A program made the position numbers and the translations under genes. A DNA stretch of 12,992 nucleotides from Anaerolineales bacterium UBA1429 (GTDB taxonomy: Bacteria; Chloroflexota; Anaerolineae; UBA1429), in the NCBI GenBank assembly GCA_002329325.1, contig DCTX01000015.1, positions 25,232 to 38,223 on the forward strand, read 5' to 3'. The notes beneath the pieces are model-generated. The model saw only the letters and a program-made list of their open reading frames with translations. It did no database searches and was not told the origin of the DNA. Positions 7,574-12,992 of the stretch are shown here, in pieces (positions within the stretch are counted from its first letter, which is position 1; the number at the start of each line of letters is the position of its first letter).

Positions 7574-7825
7574 CTACTCGGCGTCCTCTTGCCCGGACTT
7601 CCCGATCACCCGCCAGCTCTTGCGCCGGCTAATGGGCCGCGATTCCTCGATGGTCACCCAATCGCCCTCGTGGCACTCCTGGTTCTCGTCATGTGCCAGG
7701 TACTTTTTGGCGTGGCGCAATACCTTGTTGTACACAGGATGCCGCTTGGTGGTAACCACCTCCACGACCACGGTCTTTTGCATCTTGTCGCTGACGACGC
7801 GACCACTCAACTGCTTACGCGGCAT
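7574..7825 (-). CDS. rpsQ: 30S ribosomal protein S17
   Basis: S17 is an OB-fold primary 16S rRNA-binding protein of the 30S body. The 83-residue protein starts MPRKQLSGRVVSDKMQKTVV and contains HPVYNKVLRHAKKYLAHDE (29-47), then GDWVTIEESRPISRRKSWRV (54-73), the conserved C-terminal strand. GGAGG lies 6 bases before the ATG. Its start lies inside the end of rpmC. Confidence 0.98.
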   Translation of the reverse strand: MPRKQLSGRVVSDKMQKTVVVEVVTTKRHPVYNKVLRHAKKYLAHDENQECHEGDWVTIEESRPISRRKSWRVIGKSGQEDAE

Positions 7826-8027
7826 CTTCTACCTCCGCCCCCAACTCACGCTCACGCAGGATCGTCAGGATCCGCGCGATATCACGCCGCACATCCTTGA
7901 TGCGCCCGGTGTTCTCCAACTGGCGGCTGGCCACCTGAAAGCGCAGGTTAAAGCGCTCCTGATAGAGCTCGTTCAACCGCTGCTCCAGCTCGGCATCCGT
8001 CATATCGTGCAGTTCGCTTGCCTTCAT
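7815..8027 (-). CDS. rpmC: 50S ribosomal protein L29
   Basis: L29 is a small two-helix protein at the tunnel exit beside L23 and helps form the SRP docking surface. The 70-residue protein shows the family pattern: MKASELHDMTDAELEQRL at the start, the central LYQERFNLRFQVASRQLENT (22-41), and a second helix IKDVRRDIARILTILRERE (43-61). The start overlaps the rplP stop (ATGA). The end overlaps rpsQ by 11 bases. Both overlaps indicate translational coupling. Confidence 0.97.
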   Translation of the reverse strand: MKASELHDMTDAELEQRLNELYQERFNLRFQVASRQLENTGRIKDVRRDIARILTILRERELGAEVEDAA

Positions 8028-8455
8028 TCTGCCTCACCCCTGCCGGCCATATCGCGAGACGCAAAGGACGTTTTGATGGGCAGCTTTTGCGCGGCGCGCA
8101 GCAGCGCATCACGCGCCAGCTCCTCGTCCACGCCGCCCACCTCGAACAGGATGCGCCCCGGCTTGACCACGGCCACATAATGATCCACCGCACCCTTGCC
8201 GCTACCCATGCGGGTCTCGGCGGCGCGCATCGTCACCGGCTTGTCCGGGAAGATGCGGATCCAGACCTGGCCGCTGCGCCGCAAGACGCGCACGATAACA
8301 CGACGGGCCGCCTCGATCTGCCGGCTGGTGATCCAGGCCGGCTCCAGGGCCTTGAGCCCGAAATCGCCGAAATTGACATCCGCGCCGCGCGTGGCCTTGC
8401 CGGTCATCCGGCCACGGTGTTGCTTACGATACTTGAGCCTCTTGGGCATCAACAT
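8024..8455 (-). CDS. rplP: 50S ribosomal protein L16
   Basis: L16 binds 23S rRNA near the A-site tRNA and the elbow of the P-site tRNA. It has 143 residues. Visible are MLMPKRLKYRKQHRGRM at the start, WITSRQIEAARRVI (41-54) and the loop ETRMGSGKGAV (80-90). Arg82 corresponds to the arginine that is hydroxylated in E. coli L16 (Arg81). I kept the first ATG; GGAGAG lies 8 bases before it. The stop overlaps the rpmC start by 4 bases (ATGA). Confidence 0.98.
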   Translation of the reverse strand: MLMPKRLKYRKQHRGRMTGKATRGADVNFGDFGLKALEPAWITSRQIEAARRVIVRVLRRSGQVWIRIFPDKPVTMRAAETRMGSGKGAVDHYVAVVKPGRILFEVGGVDEELARDALLRAAQKLPIKTSFASRDMAGRGEAE

Positions 8456-8460
8456 GGTCG

Positions 8461-9135
8461 CTACTCTCCCTCGACGCGCACCGCTGCCTGCCTGGGCTCC
8501 GGCATCACGTCACCTTTATAGATCCACACTTTGACGCCGATGCGGCCAAAGGTGGTCAACGCCTCTTCGATGGCGAAATCAATATCCGCCCGCAGTGTGT
8601 GTAGGGGGACACGCCCCTCACGCACCCACTCGCGGCGCGCCATCTCTGCGCCTGAGAGCCGCCCGCTGCACAGCACCTTGATGCCCTGCGCCCCACTCCG
8701 CATCGTCCGCTGGACGGCCTGGCGCATCGCCCGCTTGTGGGCCACCCGGCGCTCCAGCTGCTCGGCGATGCCCTCGGCCACCACATGCGCATCCAGGTCC
8801 ACATTGTCCACTTCGACCACGTCCACGCGCAGATGCTTGCCGCGCACGTCGGTCATTTGCTCCAGGCTCTCTTTGAGCGCGTTAATGTTCGCGCCCCGCC
8901 GCCCGATCACCACGCCCGGCTTGGCCGTCACGATGGTGACGTTGATCTGCTTGGGAAAGCGCTGGATCTCGATGCGCGAGACGCCCGCCCGCCCGAGGGT
9001 CTTGCGGATCTGCTGGCGGATGGCCTGGTCTTCGGCCAGCAGCCGGGCATACTCCTCGCCCTCGGCGAACCACTTGGATTCCCAATCCTTAATCACACCG
9101 AGTCTAAAGCCCGTGGGATGAACTTTACGCCCCAA
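8461..9135 (-). CDS. rpsC: 30S ribosomal protein S3 (TTG start)
   Basis: S3 lies at the mRNA entry of the 30S subunit and takes part in mRNA helicase activity. The 224-residue protein starts MGRKVHPTGFRLGV, has the KH-domain loop GVVIGRRG (74-81) and the C-terminal signature GRLSGAEMARREW (158-170) followed by GRVPLHTLRADIDFA. The start codon is TTG, supported by AAGGAGG 4 bases upstream and by the universal MG-K-hydrophobic N-terminus. The stop lies 5 bases before rplP, so the two are probably coupled. Confidence 0.98.
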   Translation of the reverse strand: MGRKVHPTGFRLGVIKDWESKWFAEGEEYARLLAEDQAIRQQIRKTLGRAGVSRIEIQRFPKQINVTIVTAKPGVVIGRRGANINALKESLEQMTDVRGKHLRVDVVEVDNVDLDAHVVAEGIAEQLERRVAHKRAMRQAVQRTMRSGAQGIKVLCSGRLSGAEMARREWVREGRVPLHTLRADIDFAIEEALTTFGRIGVKVWIYKGDVMPEPRQAAVRVEGE

Positions 9136-9139
9136 GATG

Positions 9140-9146
9140 CCTCCTT
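9140..9146 (-). promoter_or_regulatory. Strong ribosome binding site for TTG-started rpsC
   Basis: AAGGAGG on the minus strand lies 4 bases before a TTG codon that begins TTG-GGG-CGT-AAA (M-G-R-K). No ATG or GTG lies at a comparable place. This site decides the rpsC start. Confidence 0.8.
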
Positions 9147-9156
9147 GTAGCCCTGG

Positions 9157-9501
9157 CTAGGCTTGCTTAGCCGACAGCACCACAGTGATATGGGAGCTGC
9201 GCTTGAGTAATGGCTTGTACCGCCCGCGCGCGCCGGCGCGCCCTCGCTTGAGCGTGGGGCCCTCGTCGGCACTGATCTCGGCAATGTAGAGCTCGTCGGC
9301 CGCTACGCCATAGTTCTCTTCAGCGTTGGCCACAGCCGAACGAACAACCTTGCGCACTTCGTAGGCAGCCGCCTTGGGGGTGAACCGCAAGACATCCAGC
9401 GCCTCTTGAACGTCCATCCCACGCACCAAATCGGTGACCAGGCGCACCTTCTGCGCCGACATGCGGATGTATTTGGCTACCGCTCTCACTTCGAATGACA
9501 T
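9157..9501 (-). CDS. rplV: 50S ribosomal protein L22
   Basis: L22 binds 23S rRNA, and its long beta-hairpin lines the exit tunnel near the macrolide-binding site. From the ATG at 9501 it has 114 residues, normal for L22. Visible are the start MSFEVRAVAKYIRMSAQKVR, the helix segment KVVRSAVANAEENYG (51-65) and the hairpin region DEGPTLKRGRAGARGR (79-94). An in-frame ATG at 9534 adds 11 residues but lacks family support; TAGGAG lies 8 bases before the chosen ATG. The gap to rpsC is 21 bases. Confidence 0.97.
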   Translation of the reverse strand: MSFEVRAVAKYIRMSAQKVRLVTDLVRGMDVQEALDVLRFTPKAAAYEVRKVVRSAVANAEENYGVAADELYIAEISADEGPTLKRGRAGARGRYKPLLKRSSHITVVLSAKQA

Positions 9502-9584
9502 GCAACAATCTCCTACAACCCACTCTGATGGCAACGCTCAGCGGCCCAAGGGCGGCAGGCGCCGGGCGCCCGCGTCACGCATGC

Positions 9585-9600
9585 CCCGCTCGCTAGCGGG
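9585..9600 (-). other. Stem-loop across the rpsS stop codon
   Basis: CCCGCT and AGCGGG form a 6-bp stem around AGCG. The TAG stop (9593-9595) lies within it. The 91-base gap that follows, down to rplV, is GC-rich (GGGCGCCCGGCGCC) and holds no gene that I can see. Confidence 0.4.
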
Positions 9601-9874
9601 CGCGCGTGCGGCGCTCCTTGGCATCATGCCCCCGAAAGTATCGGGTCGGCGCAAACTCGCCCAAACGGTGCCCCACCATGTTCTCTGTGACATAGATGGG
9701 GATGTGCCGGCGCCCGTCATGGACGGCGATGGTATGCCCCACCATCTGCGGGAAGATGACCGAGGCGCGCGACCAAGTGCGAATGACGCGCTTCTCGCCG
9801 CGCCGGTTCATCTCCTCGACCTTCTTCAAGAGCTTTTCCGATACAAACGGTCCCTTTTTCAGAGATCGTGACAT
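9593..9874 (-). CDS. rpsS: 30S ribosomal protein S19
   Basis: S19 is in the 30S head, forms a complex with S13 and contacts the A-site tRNA region and the intersubunit bridge. The 93-residue protein is highly canonical: MSRSLKKGPFV at the start, IRTWSRASVIFPQMVGHTIAVHDGR split across 31-55, and ENMVGHRLGEFAPTRYFRGH from residue 64. AGGAGG lies 7 bases before the ATG. The gap to rplB is 56 bases. Confidence 0.98.
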   Translation of the reverse strand: MSRSLKKGPFVSEKLLKKVEEMNRRGEKRVIRTWSRASVIFPQMVGHTIAVHDGRRHIPIYVTENMVGHRLGEFAPTRYFRGHDAKERRTRAR

Positions 9875-9930
9875 CTACGCGCCTCCTAACGACGATCCTT
9901 GGCCAACCGCTCTCCGTTGCCTCTGCACCA

Positions 9931-10764
9931 CTACCGCTTCTTGCCGCGGCGGCGAACGATATACCGATCCGTGCGCTTGTTCTGCCGCGTCTTGGCGCCC
10001 AGAGTGGGCTTACCCCAGGGCGACTTGGGTCCCGGCATACCCACCGGGGCCTTGCCCTCGCCACCACCATGGGGATGGTCGCGCGGCGTCATGGCCGAGC
10101 CACGGGTGTGGGGGCGCCTGCCCATCCAACGCTTGCGGCCCGCCTTGCCCAGCTTGATGTTGCCATGCTCCACGTTGCCAACCTGGCCGATGGTGGCCAT
10201 ACAATCGTGGCGCAGGATGCGCACCTCGCCCGAGGGCATGCGCATCTGGACGAAATCGCCGTCCTTGGCCAGAATCTGGGCTCCCGCCCCGGCGGCGCGC
10301 ACCAGCTGGCCGCCGCGCCCGCTGTACAGCTCCACATTGTGGACCACGGTGCCCAGCGGGATATTGGCCAGGGGCAGCGCATTGCCCAACTGAATATCGG
10401 CCTCCGGCCCGGACATCACCCGATCGCCCATCTTGAGCCCGGCGGGGGCCAGAATGTAGCGCTTCTCGCCATCGGCGTACACCAGCAGCGCAATGTGCGC
10501 CGAGCGGTTCGGGTCATACTCGATCGAGGCAACCCGCGCCGGAACGCCCGCCTTGTCGCGGCGGAAGTCAATGACTCTGTAGCGACGCTTGTGGCCGCCG
10601 CCCCGATGCCGTACCGTAACCTTGCCGCGAAAGTTGCGCCCGGCCCTTTCGGCCAAGGGACGCAGCAGGGATTTCTCCGGGGCGTGCCCCGTCAGCTCTT
10701 CGAACGCATTCCCGGTCATCCCGCGACGTGAAGGCGTGGTAGGCTTGTACTGCTTGATCGCCAT
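9931..10764 (-). CDS. rplB: 50S ribosomal protein L2
   Basis: L2 is a primary 23S rRNA-binding protein required for subunit association and peptidyl transferase activity. It has 277 residues, the usual length. The N-terminal RNA-binding domain includes GRNFRGKVTVRHRGGGHKRR (42-61). The C-terminal signature HTRGSAMTPRDHPHGGGEGK (219-238) contains His230, matching the important E. coli His229. The segment reads MTPRDHPHGG where many bacteria have MNPVDHPHGG. A GAGGGG ribosome binding site lies 8 bases before the ATG. Confidence 0.98.
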   Translation of the reverse strand: MAIKQYKPTTPSRRGMTGNAFEELTGHAPEKSLLRPLAERAGRNFRGKVTVRHRGGGHKRRYRVIDFRRDKAGVPARVASIEYDPNRSAHIALLVYADGEKRYILAPAGLKMGDRVMSGPEADIQLGNALPLANIPLGTVVHNVELYSGRGGQLVRAAGAGAQILAKDGDFVQMRMPSGEVRILRHDCMATIGQVGNVEHGNIKLGKAGRKRWMGRRPHTRGSAMTPRDHPHGGGEGKAPVGMPGPKSPWGKPTLGAKTRQNKRTDRYIVRRRGKKR

Positions 10765-10813
10765 AGTCCATTCCCCTCAACTGCTAACCGTACGTACCAA
10801 GAACCGGCCTAAC

Positions 10814-11101
10814 CTAGACGCCTTCGAAGAAGCTAATGGTATCCCCAGGAGCCAGCGTTACGACCGCTTTTCTCCATTCGGACGTCTGGCCGATGTGACG
10901 CCCCCAGCGGCGCGTCTTTCCGGGCACGTTGATGATGTTCACGCGAACAACCTCAACCTCAAAGATCCGCTCCACGGCCTCGCGCACCATCTGCTTGGTG
11001 GCCCGCCGATCCACCTCAAAGGTGTACCGGTTGAGCTCATCGGCAAGATAGCCGCTCTTCTCCGTCAGGATCGGTCTCTTGATCACTTGGTAATGATTCA
11101 T
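10814..11101 (-). CDS. rplW: 50S ribosomal protein L23
   Basis: L23 sits at the exit of the peptide tunnel and is the docking point for trigger factor and SRP. From the ATG at 11101 it has 95 residues, normal for the family. It starts MNHYQVIKRPILTEKSG and has the typical mid-protein segment KQMVREAVERIFEVEV (36-51) and VNIINVPGKTRRWGR (54-68). An ATG nine codons upstream (11128) is in frame but has no ribosome binding site; AGGAG lies 9 bases before the chosen start. Confidence 0.96.
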   Translation of the reverse strand: MNHYQVIKRPILTEKSGYLADELNRYTFEVDRRATKQMVREAVERIFEVEVVRVNIINVPGKTRRWGRHIGQTSEWRKAVVTLAPGDTISFFEGV

Positions 11102-11157
11102 CGTCTCACGCTCCTCTTGCCTCAACATAGCAACGTGGCTTGCCGGCGCTACCGTTG

Positions 11158-11172
11158 CCCTGTTCGTCAGGG
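11158..11172 (-). other. Stem-loop directly after the rplD stop
   Basis: CCCTG and CAGGG pair around the loop ACGAA, starting at the base right after the TAA stop. The stem is 5 bp and no T-run follows. It belongs to a set of stop-proximal hairpins in this operon. Confidence 0.4.
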
Positions 11173-11805
11173 TTATTCGTCTGTCCGCAGGAATCCTTCG
11201 ATCTGGCTTACGGACTCGCGGGGCATGACGATGTAATCGTACCCCAACAGATCCCGAATGCTAAGACACTGAGCGTGAAGCGTCTTGACCTGCCCCAGGT
11301 TGCGCGCCGATCGCTCAACGTTCTCGTTCTTGGCCGGCATCAGCAGCAGAGCAGATGCCTCGCCGATCTGCAGACTCTCCAGCGCAGCCCGCATGGCCTT
11401 GGTCTTGGGCTCGACCATGTTCAGATCGTCCACCACAATGATCTGCTCGTCAGCCGCCTTGACGGAGAGGGCAGAGCGTAGCGCCAGCCGGCGCATCTTG
11501 CGGTTCATCTTTTGCGCATAGCTGCGGGGCTGGGGCCCAAAGACCACGCCGCCGCCCTTCCACTGGGGCGCCCGGGTGCTTCCCTGCCGCGCACGCCCGG
11601 TGCCCTTTTGGCGCCAGGGCTTGCGCCCGCCGCCCGACACCTCGTCGCGCTTCTTCGTCTTGTGGGTGCCCAGGCGCGCGTTAGCCATCTGCCGCACAAG
11701 CGCCTGATGCATCACGGCCACGTTGGGCTCGATCCCAAAGACGGCATCACTCAACTCAATTTCGCCAACAGTTTCCCCGGCCAGATTGCGAACCGGAACT
11801 CGCAT
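11173..11805 (-). CDS. rplD: 50S ribosomal protein L4
   Basis: L4 binds 23S rRNA and lines the exit tunnel; in E. coli it also represses its own operon and is linked to macrolide resistance. The 210-residue protein has the long conserved loop KPWRQKGTGRARQGSTRAPQ (62-81) followed by WKGGGVVFGP. The reading frame is open 38 codons further upstream, to an ATG at 11919 inside rplC. I chose the ATG at 11805 because AGGAGAG lies 8 bases before it and MRVPVRNLAGE is the expected N-terminus. The gap to rplC is 43 bases. Confidence 0.97.
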   Translation of the reverse strand: MRVPVRNLAGETVGEIELSDAVFGIEPNVAVMHQALVRQMANARLGTHKTKKRDEVSGGGRKPWRQKGTGRARQGSTRAPQWKGGGVVFGPQPRSYAQKMNRKMRRLALRSALSVKAADEQIIVVDDLNMVEPKTKAMRAALESLQIGEASALLLMPAKNENVERSARNLGQVKTLHAQCLSIRDLLGYDYIVMPRESVSQIEGFLRTDE

Positions 11806-11848
11806 GTCTATCTCTCCTGCGTATCGTTGCTGTGACGGCTCGGCTCGG

Positions 11849-12472
11849 CTACGCCTTGACGGCATTGCGCACGAGCACCAAACCGCCCTCTGGCCCCGGA
11901 ACCGCGCCCTTGATAGCAATCAGGTTGCGCTCCGGATCAACCTTGACGACCTCGAGGTTGAGCACTGTCACGCGCTCGTTGCCCATGTGCCCGGGCCCGC
12001 GCATGCCCTTCCAGACGCGGCCGGGCGTCGAACCGGCGCCGATGGAACCGACGGCGCGCGTTCGGTCCGATTGACCGTGGGTCTTGGGGCCGCCGCGGAA
12101 ATGATGGCGCTTGACGGCGCCAGCAAAACCTCGGCCCTTGGAGGTGCCGATCACATCCACCAGATCTCCGGGGCTGAACAGGCTGACATCCAGAATCTGG
12201 CCCACGGAATAGCTCTCGGCGTCATCGGTGCGAACCTCGCGCAGATAGCGCAAGAGGGGCGTGTGCTTGAGGTGGCCGCGCTGCGGCTTGTTCAGGCGCG
12301 CCACTTGCTCGTAGCCAAGTTGCACGGCCGCATAGCCATCGCTGGCCTCGGTCTTGACCTGGGTCACATGGCAGGGGCCCAGTTCAACAATGGTGACCGG
12401 AATGATCTCCGCCTTGTCCGTATAGATGCGGGTCATCCCGATCTTTTTACCTAGTAGTGCTTTTCTTTTCAT
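11849..12472 (-). CDS. rplC: 50S ribosomal protein L3
   Basis: L3 is a primary 23S rRNA-binding protein that reaches towards the peptidyl transferase centre. The 207-residue length is normal. Visible are the N-terminal LLGKKIGMT segment (7-14), the signature GTSKGRGFAGAVKRHHFRGG (109-128) and the extended-loop region GSIGAGSTPGRVWKG (142-156) followed by GHMG (161-164). Where E. coli L3 carries the methylated glutamine (Q150), this protein has Ser/Thr, as in many other bacteria. A GAGG ribosome binding site lies 7 bases before the ATG. Confidence 0.98.
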   Translation of the reverse strand: MKRKALLGKKIGMTRIYTDKAEIIPVTIVELGPCHVTQVKTEASDGYAAVQLGYEQVARLNKPQRGHLKHTPLLRYLREVRTDDAESYSVGQILDVSLFSPGDLVDVIGTSKGRGFAGAVKRHHFRGGPKTHGQSDRTRAVGSIGAGSTPGRVWKGMRGPGHMGNERVTVLNLEVVKVDPERNLIAIKGAVPGPEGGLVLVRNAVKA

Positions 12473-12499
12473 CGCTTTTCCTCAGGGGGTTTCGCTGGC

Positions 12500-12528
12500 G
12501 GCCACTGGCTCACTATTCCAGTAGGGCC
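12500..12528 (-). promoter_or_regulatory. Stem-loop in rplC leader
   Basis: GGCC plus ACTGG pairs with CCAGT plus GGCC, giving 9 bp with a 2-base bulge around a 9-base loop. It ends about 27 bases before the rplC start. Ribosomal protein operons are often controlled by a protein binding a leader structure (L4 in the E. coli S10 leader), but there the site precedes rpsJ. Here the structure precedes rplC, so any L4-type control is only a guess. Confidence 0.4.
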
Positions 12529-12530
12529 AC

Positions 12531-12545
12531 AAGGGATGTTCCCTT
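12531..12545 (-). other. Small stem-loop in the rpsJ-rplC gap
   Basis: AAGGGA and TCCCTT form a 6-bp stem with a 3-base loop, 29 bases after the rpsJ stop. It lies next to a second stem-loop at 12500-12528. No T-run follows. Function is unknown. Confidence 0.35.
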
Positions 12546-12574
12546 TCCCCCGTTGTAATGATCTGGCAGCGCGG

Positions 12575-12886
12575 CTACAGCTTGATCTCGATATCCACGC
12601 CGCCGGGTAGATCCAGACGCATCAAGGAGTCAATCGTCTTGGGATTCGGATCCAGCACGTCGATCAGACGCTTGTGGGTGCGAATCTCGAGCTCCTCGCG
12701 TGAGTCGCGGTCAATGAACGGCGAGCGAGCGACGGAGAACTTTTCGATGCGCGTGGGCAAAGGCACCGGCCCCACGACCGCCGCCCCAGTTCGCTCGGCG
12801 GTGTCAACGATTTGGCGCGCCGATTGATCGAGCACGCGGTGATCATACGCCTTGAGTCGGATACGGATCCGCTGTTGTCTGCCCAT
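12575..12886 (-). CDS. rpsJ: 30S ribosomal protein S10 (NusE)
   Basis: This 103-residue protein has normal S10 length. S10 sits in the 30S head and also acts as NusE, binding NusB in transcription antitermination. The family core is intact: YDHRVLDQSA near residues 14-23, the loop VVGPVPLPTRIEKFSV around 37-52, and RTHKRLIDV at 69-77, ending in GGVDIEIKL. A GAGGAG ribosome binding site lies just before the ATG. It is the first gene of the S10 cluster, 82 bases after tuf and 102 bases before rplC. Confidence 0.98.
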   Translation of the reverse strand: MGRQQRIRIRLKAYDHRVLDQSARQIVDTAERTGAAVVGPVPLPTRIEKFSVARSPFIDRDSREELEIRTHKRLIDVLDPNPKTIDSLMRLDLPGGVDIEIKL

Positions 12887-12913
12887 ACTCTCCTCAGCTT
12901 TGCGTCTGGGTGC

Positions 12914-12939
12914 GGCTCCCGGCCTGCGGGCCAGGAGCC
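12914..12939 (-). other. Stem-loop between tuf and rpsJ
   Basis: An inverted repeat of 6 bp (GGCTCC/GGAGCC), one T-G wobble and 4 bp (GGCC/GGCC) closes a 4-base loop, giving an 11-bp stem about 30 bases after the tuf stop. No T-run follows on the minus strand, so it does not look like a standard intrinsic terminator. It may be a processing or attenuation site between EF-Tu and the S10 genes, or a weak terminator. The structure is seen in the sequence; the role is inference. Confidence 0.5.
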
Positions 12940-12968
12940 GTCTAGCCCGATTGAATGCAGCGTAGTGC

Positions 12969-12992
12969 CTATTGAATGATCTCGGTAATGAC
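12969..12992 (-). CDS. tuf: Elongation factor Tu, C-terminal end (partial)
   Basis: The minus strand from the window edge reads V-I-T-E-I-I-Q followed by a TAG stop. This matches the usual EF-Tu ending (GAGVVTKI or similar), and EF-Tu commonly lies directly upstream of rpsJ at the str-S10 junction. EF-Tu delivers aminoacyl-tRNA to the ribosome as a GTPase. Only seven codons are visible, so the call rests on this short tail and on position. Another gene ending by chance in these residues cannot be excluded from the window alone. Confidence 0.75.
   Translation of the reverse strand, partial: VITEIIQ

Noticed and set aside
9868..10731. A 287-codon open frame on the plus strand opposite rplB
   Set aside because: It is the antisense shadow of L2, with low-complexity Ala/His/Gly-rich translation and no motif.
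11806..11919. N-terminal extension of rplD from an ATG at 11919
   Set aside because: It lies inside rplC, has no family similarity, and the internal ATG at 11805 has its own AGGAGAG.
12887..12968. A promoter for the S10 genes between tuf and rpsJ
   Set aside because: I found no convincing -35/-10 pair with proper spacing by eye; the operon may be read from upstream of tuf.

Overview
The window is an uninterrupted run of 27 genes, all on the minus strand. It is the bacterial S10-spc ribosomal protein cluster plus the start of the alpha operon. Read in the direction of transcription (high to low coordinates) the order is: end of tuf, rpsJ, rplC, rplD, rplW, rplB, rpsS, rplV, rpsC, rplP, rpmC, rpsQ, rplN, rplX, rplE, rpsN, rpsH, rplF, rplR, rpsE, rpmD, rplO, secY, adk, map, rpmJ, rpsM (cut by the window edge). 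There are no tRNA or rRNA genes, mobile elements, CRISPR arrays or foreign-looking cargo. No gene-free stretch exceeds about 111 bases.

The organism is a GC-rich bacterium. Gene order, a zinc-type (four-cysteine) 60-residue S14, a four-cysteine tail on L24, a zinc-lid adenylate kinase and a zinc-type L36 all argue against Enterobacteria. The style of L16 (MLMPKR start) and L2 (MTPRDHPHGG) reminds me of Chloroflexota, but this is recalled resemblance, not a computed tree. I hold the phylum with moderate confidence only.

Layout: 12969-12992 is the last seven codons of EF-Tu. 9.1-12.9 kb is the S10 part (S10, L3, L4, L23, L2, S19, L22), continuing into S3, L16, L29 and S17 down to 7.6 kb. 3.2-7.5 kb is the spc part (L14, L24, L5, S14, S8, L6, L18, S5, L30, L15). 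0.4-3.2 kb holds the SecY translocon channel, adenylate kinase and methionine aminopeptidase. 1-0.4 kb begins the alpha-type segment with L36 and S13. Several junctions are translationally coupled by short overlaps: rplP/rpmC, rpmC/rpsQ, rplF/rplR, rpsE/rpmD, rpmD/rplO and map/rpmJ. Most genes have clear GGAGG-like ribosome binding sites.

The genes build both ribosomal subunits, export nascent proteins (SecY), recycle adenylate (Adk) and trim the initiator methionine (Map). No novel system is visible. Points worth a second look are: (1) small hairpins at or just after the stop codon of many genes that are followed by a gap, none with a U-tract; (2) no infA between map and rpmJ; (3) a TTG start for rpsC and GTG starts for rplF, rplR and rpsN; (4) two stem-loops in the rpsJ-rplC gap.
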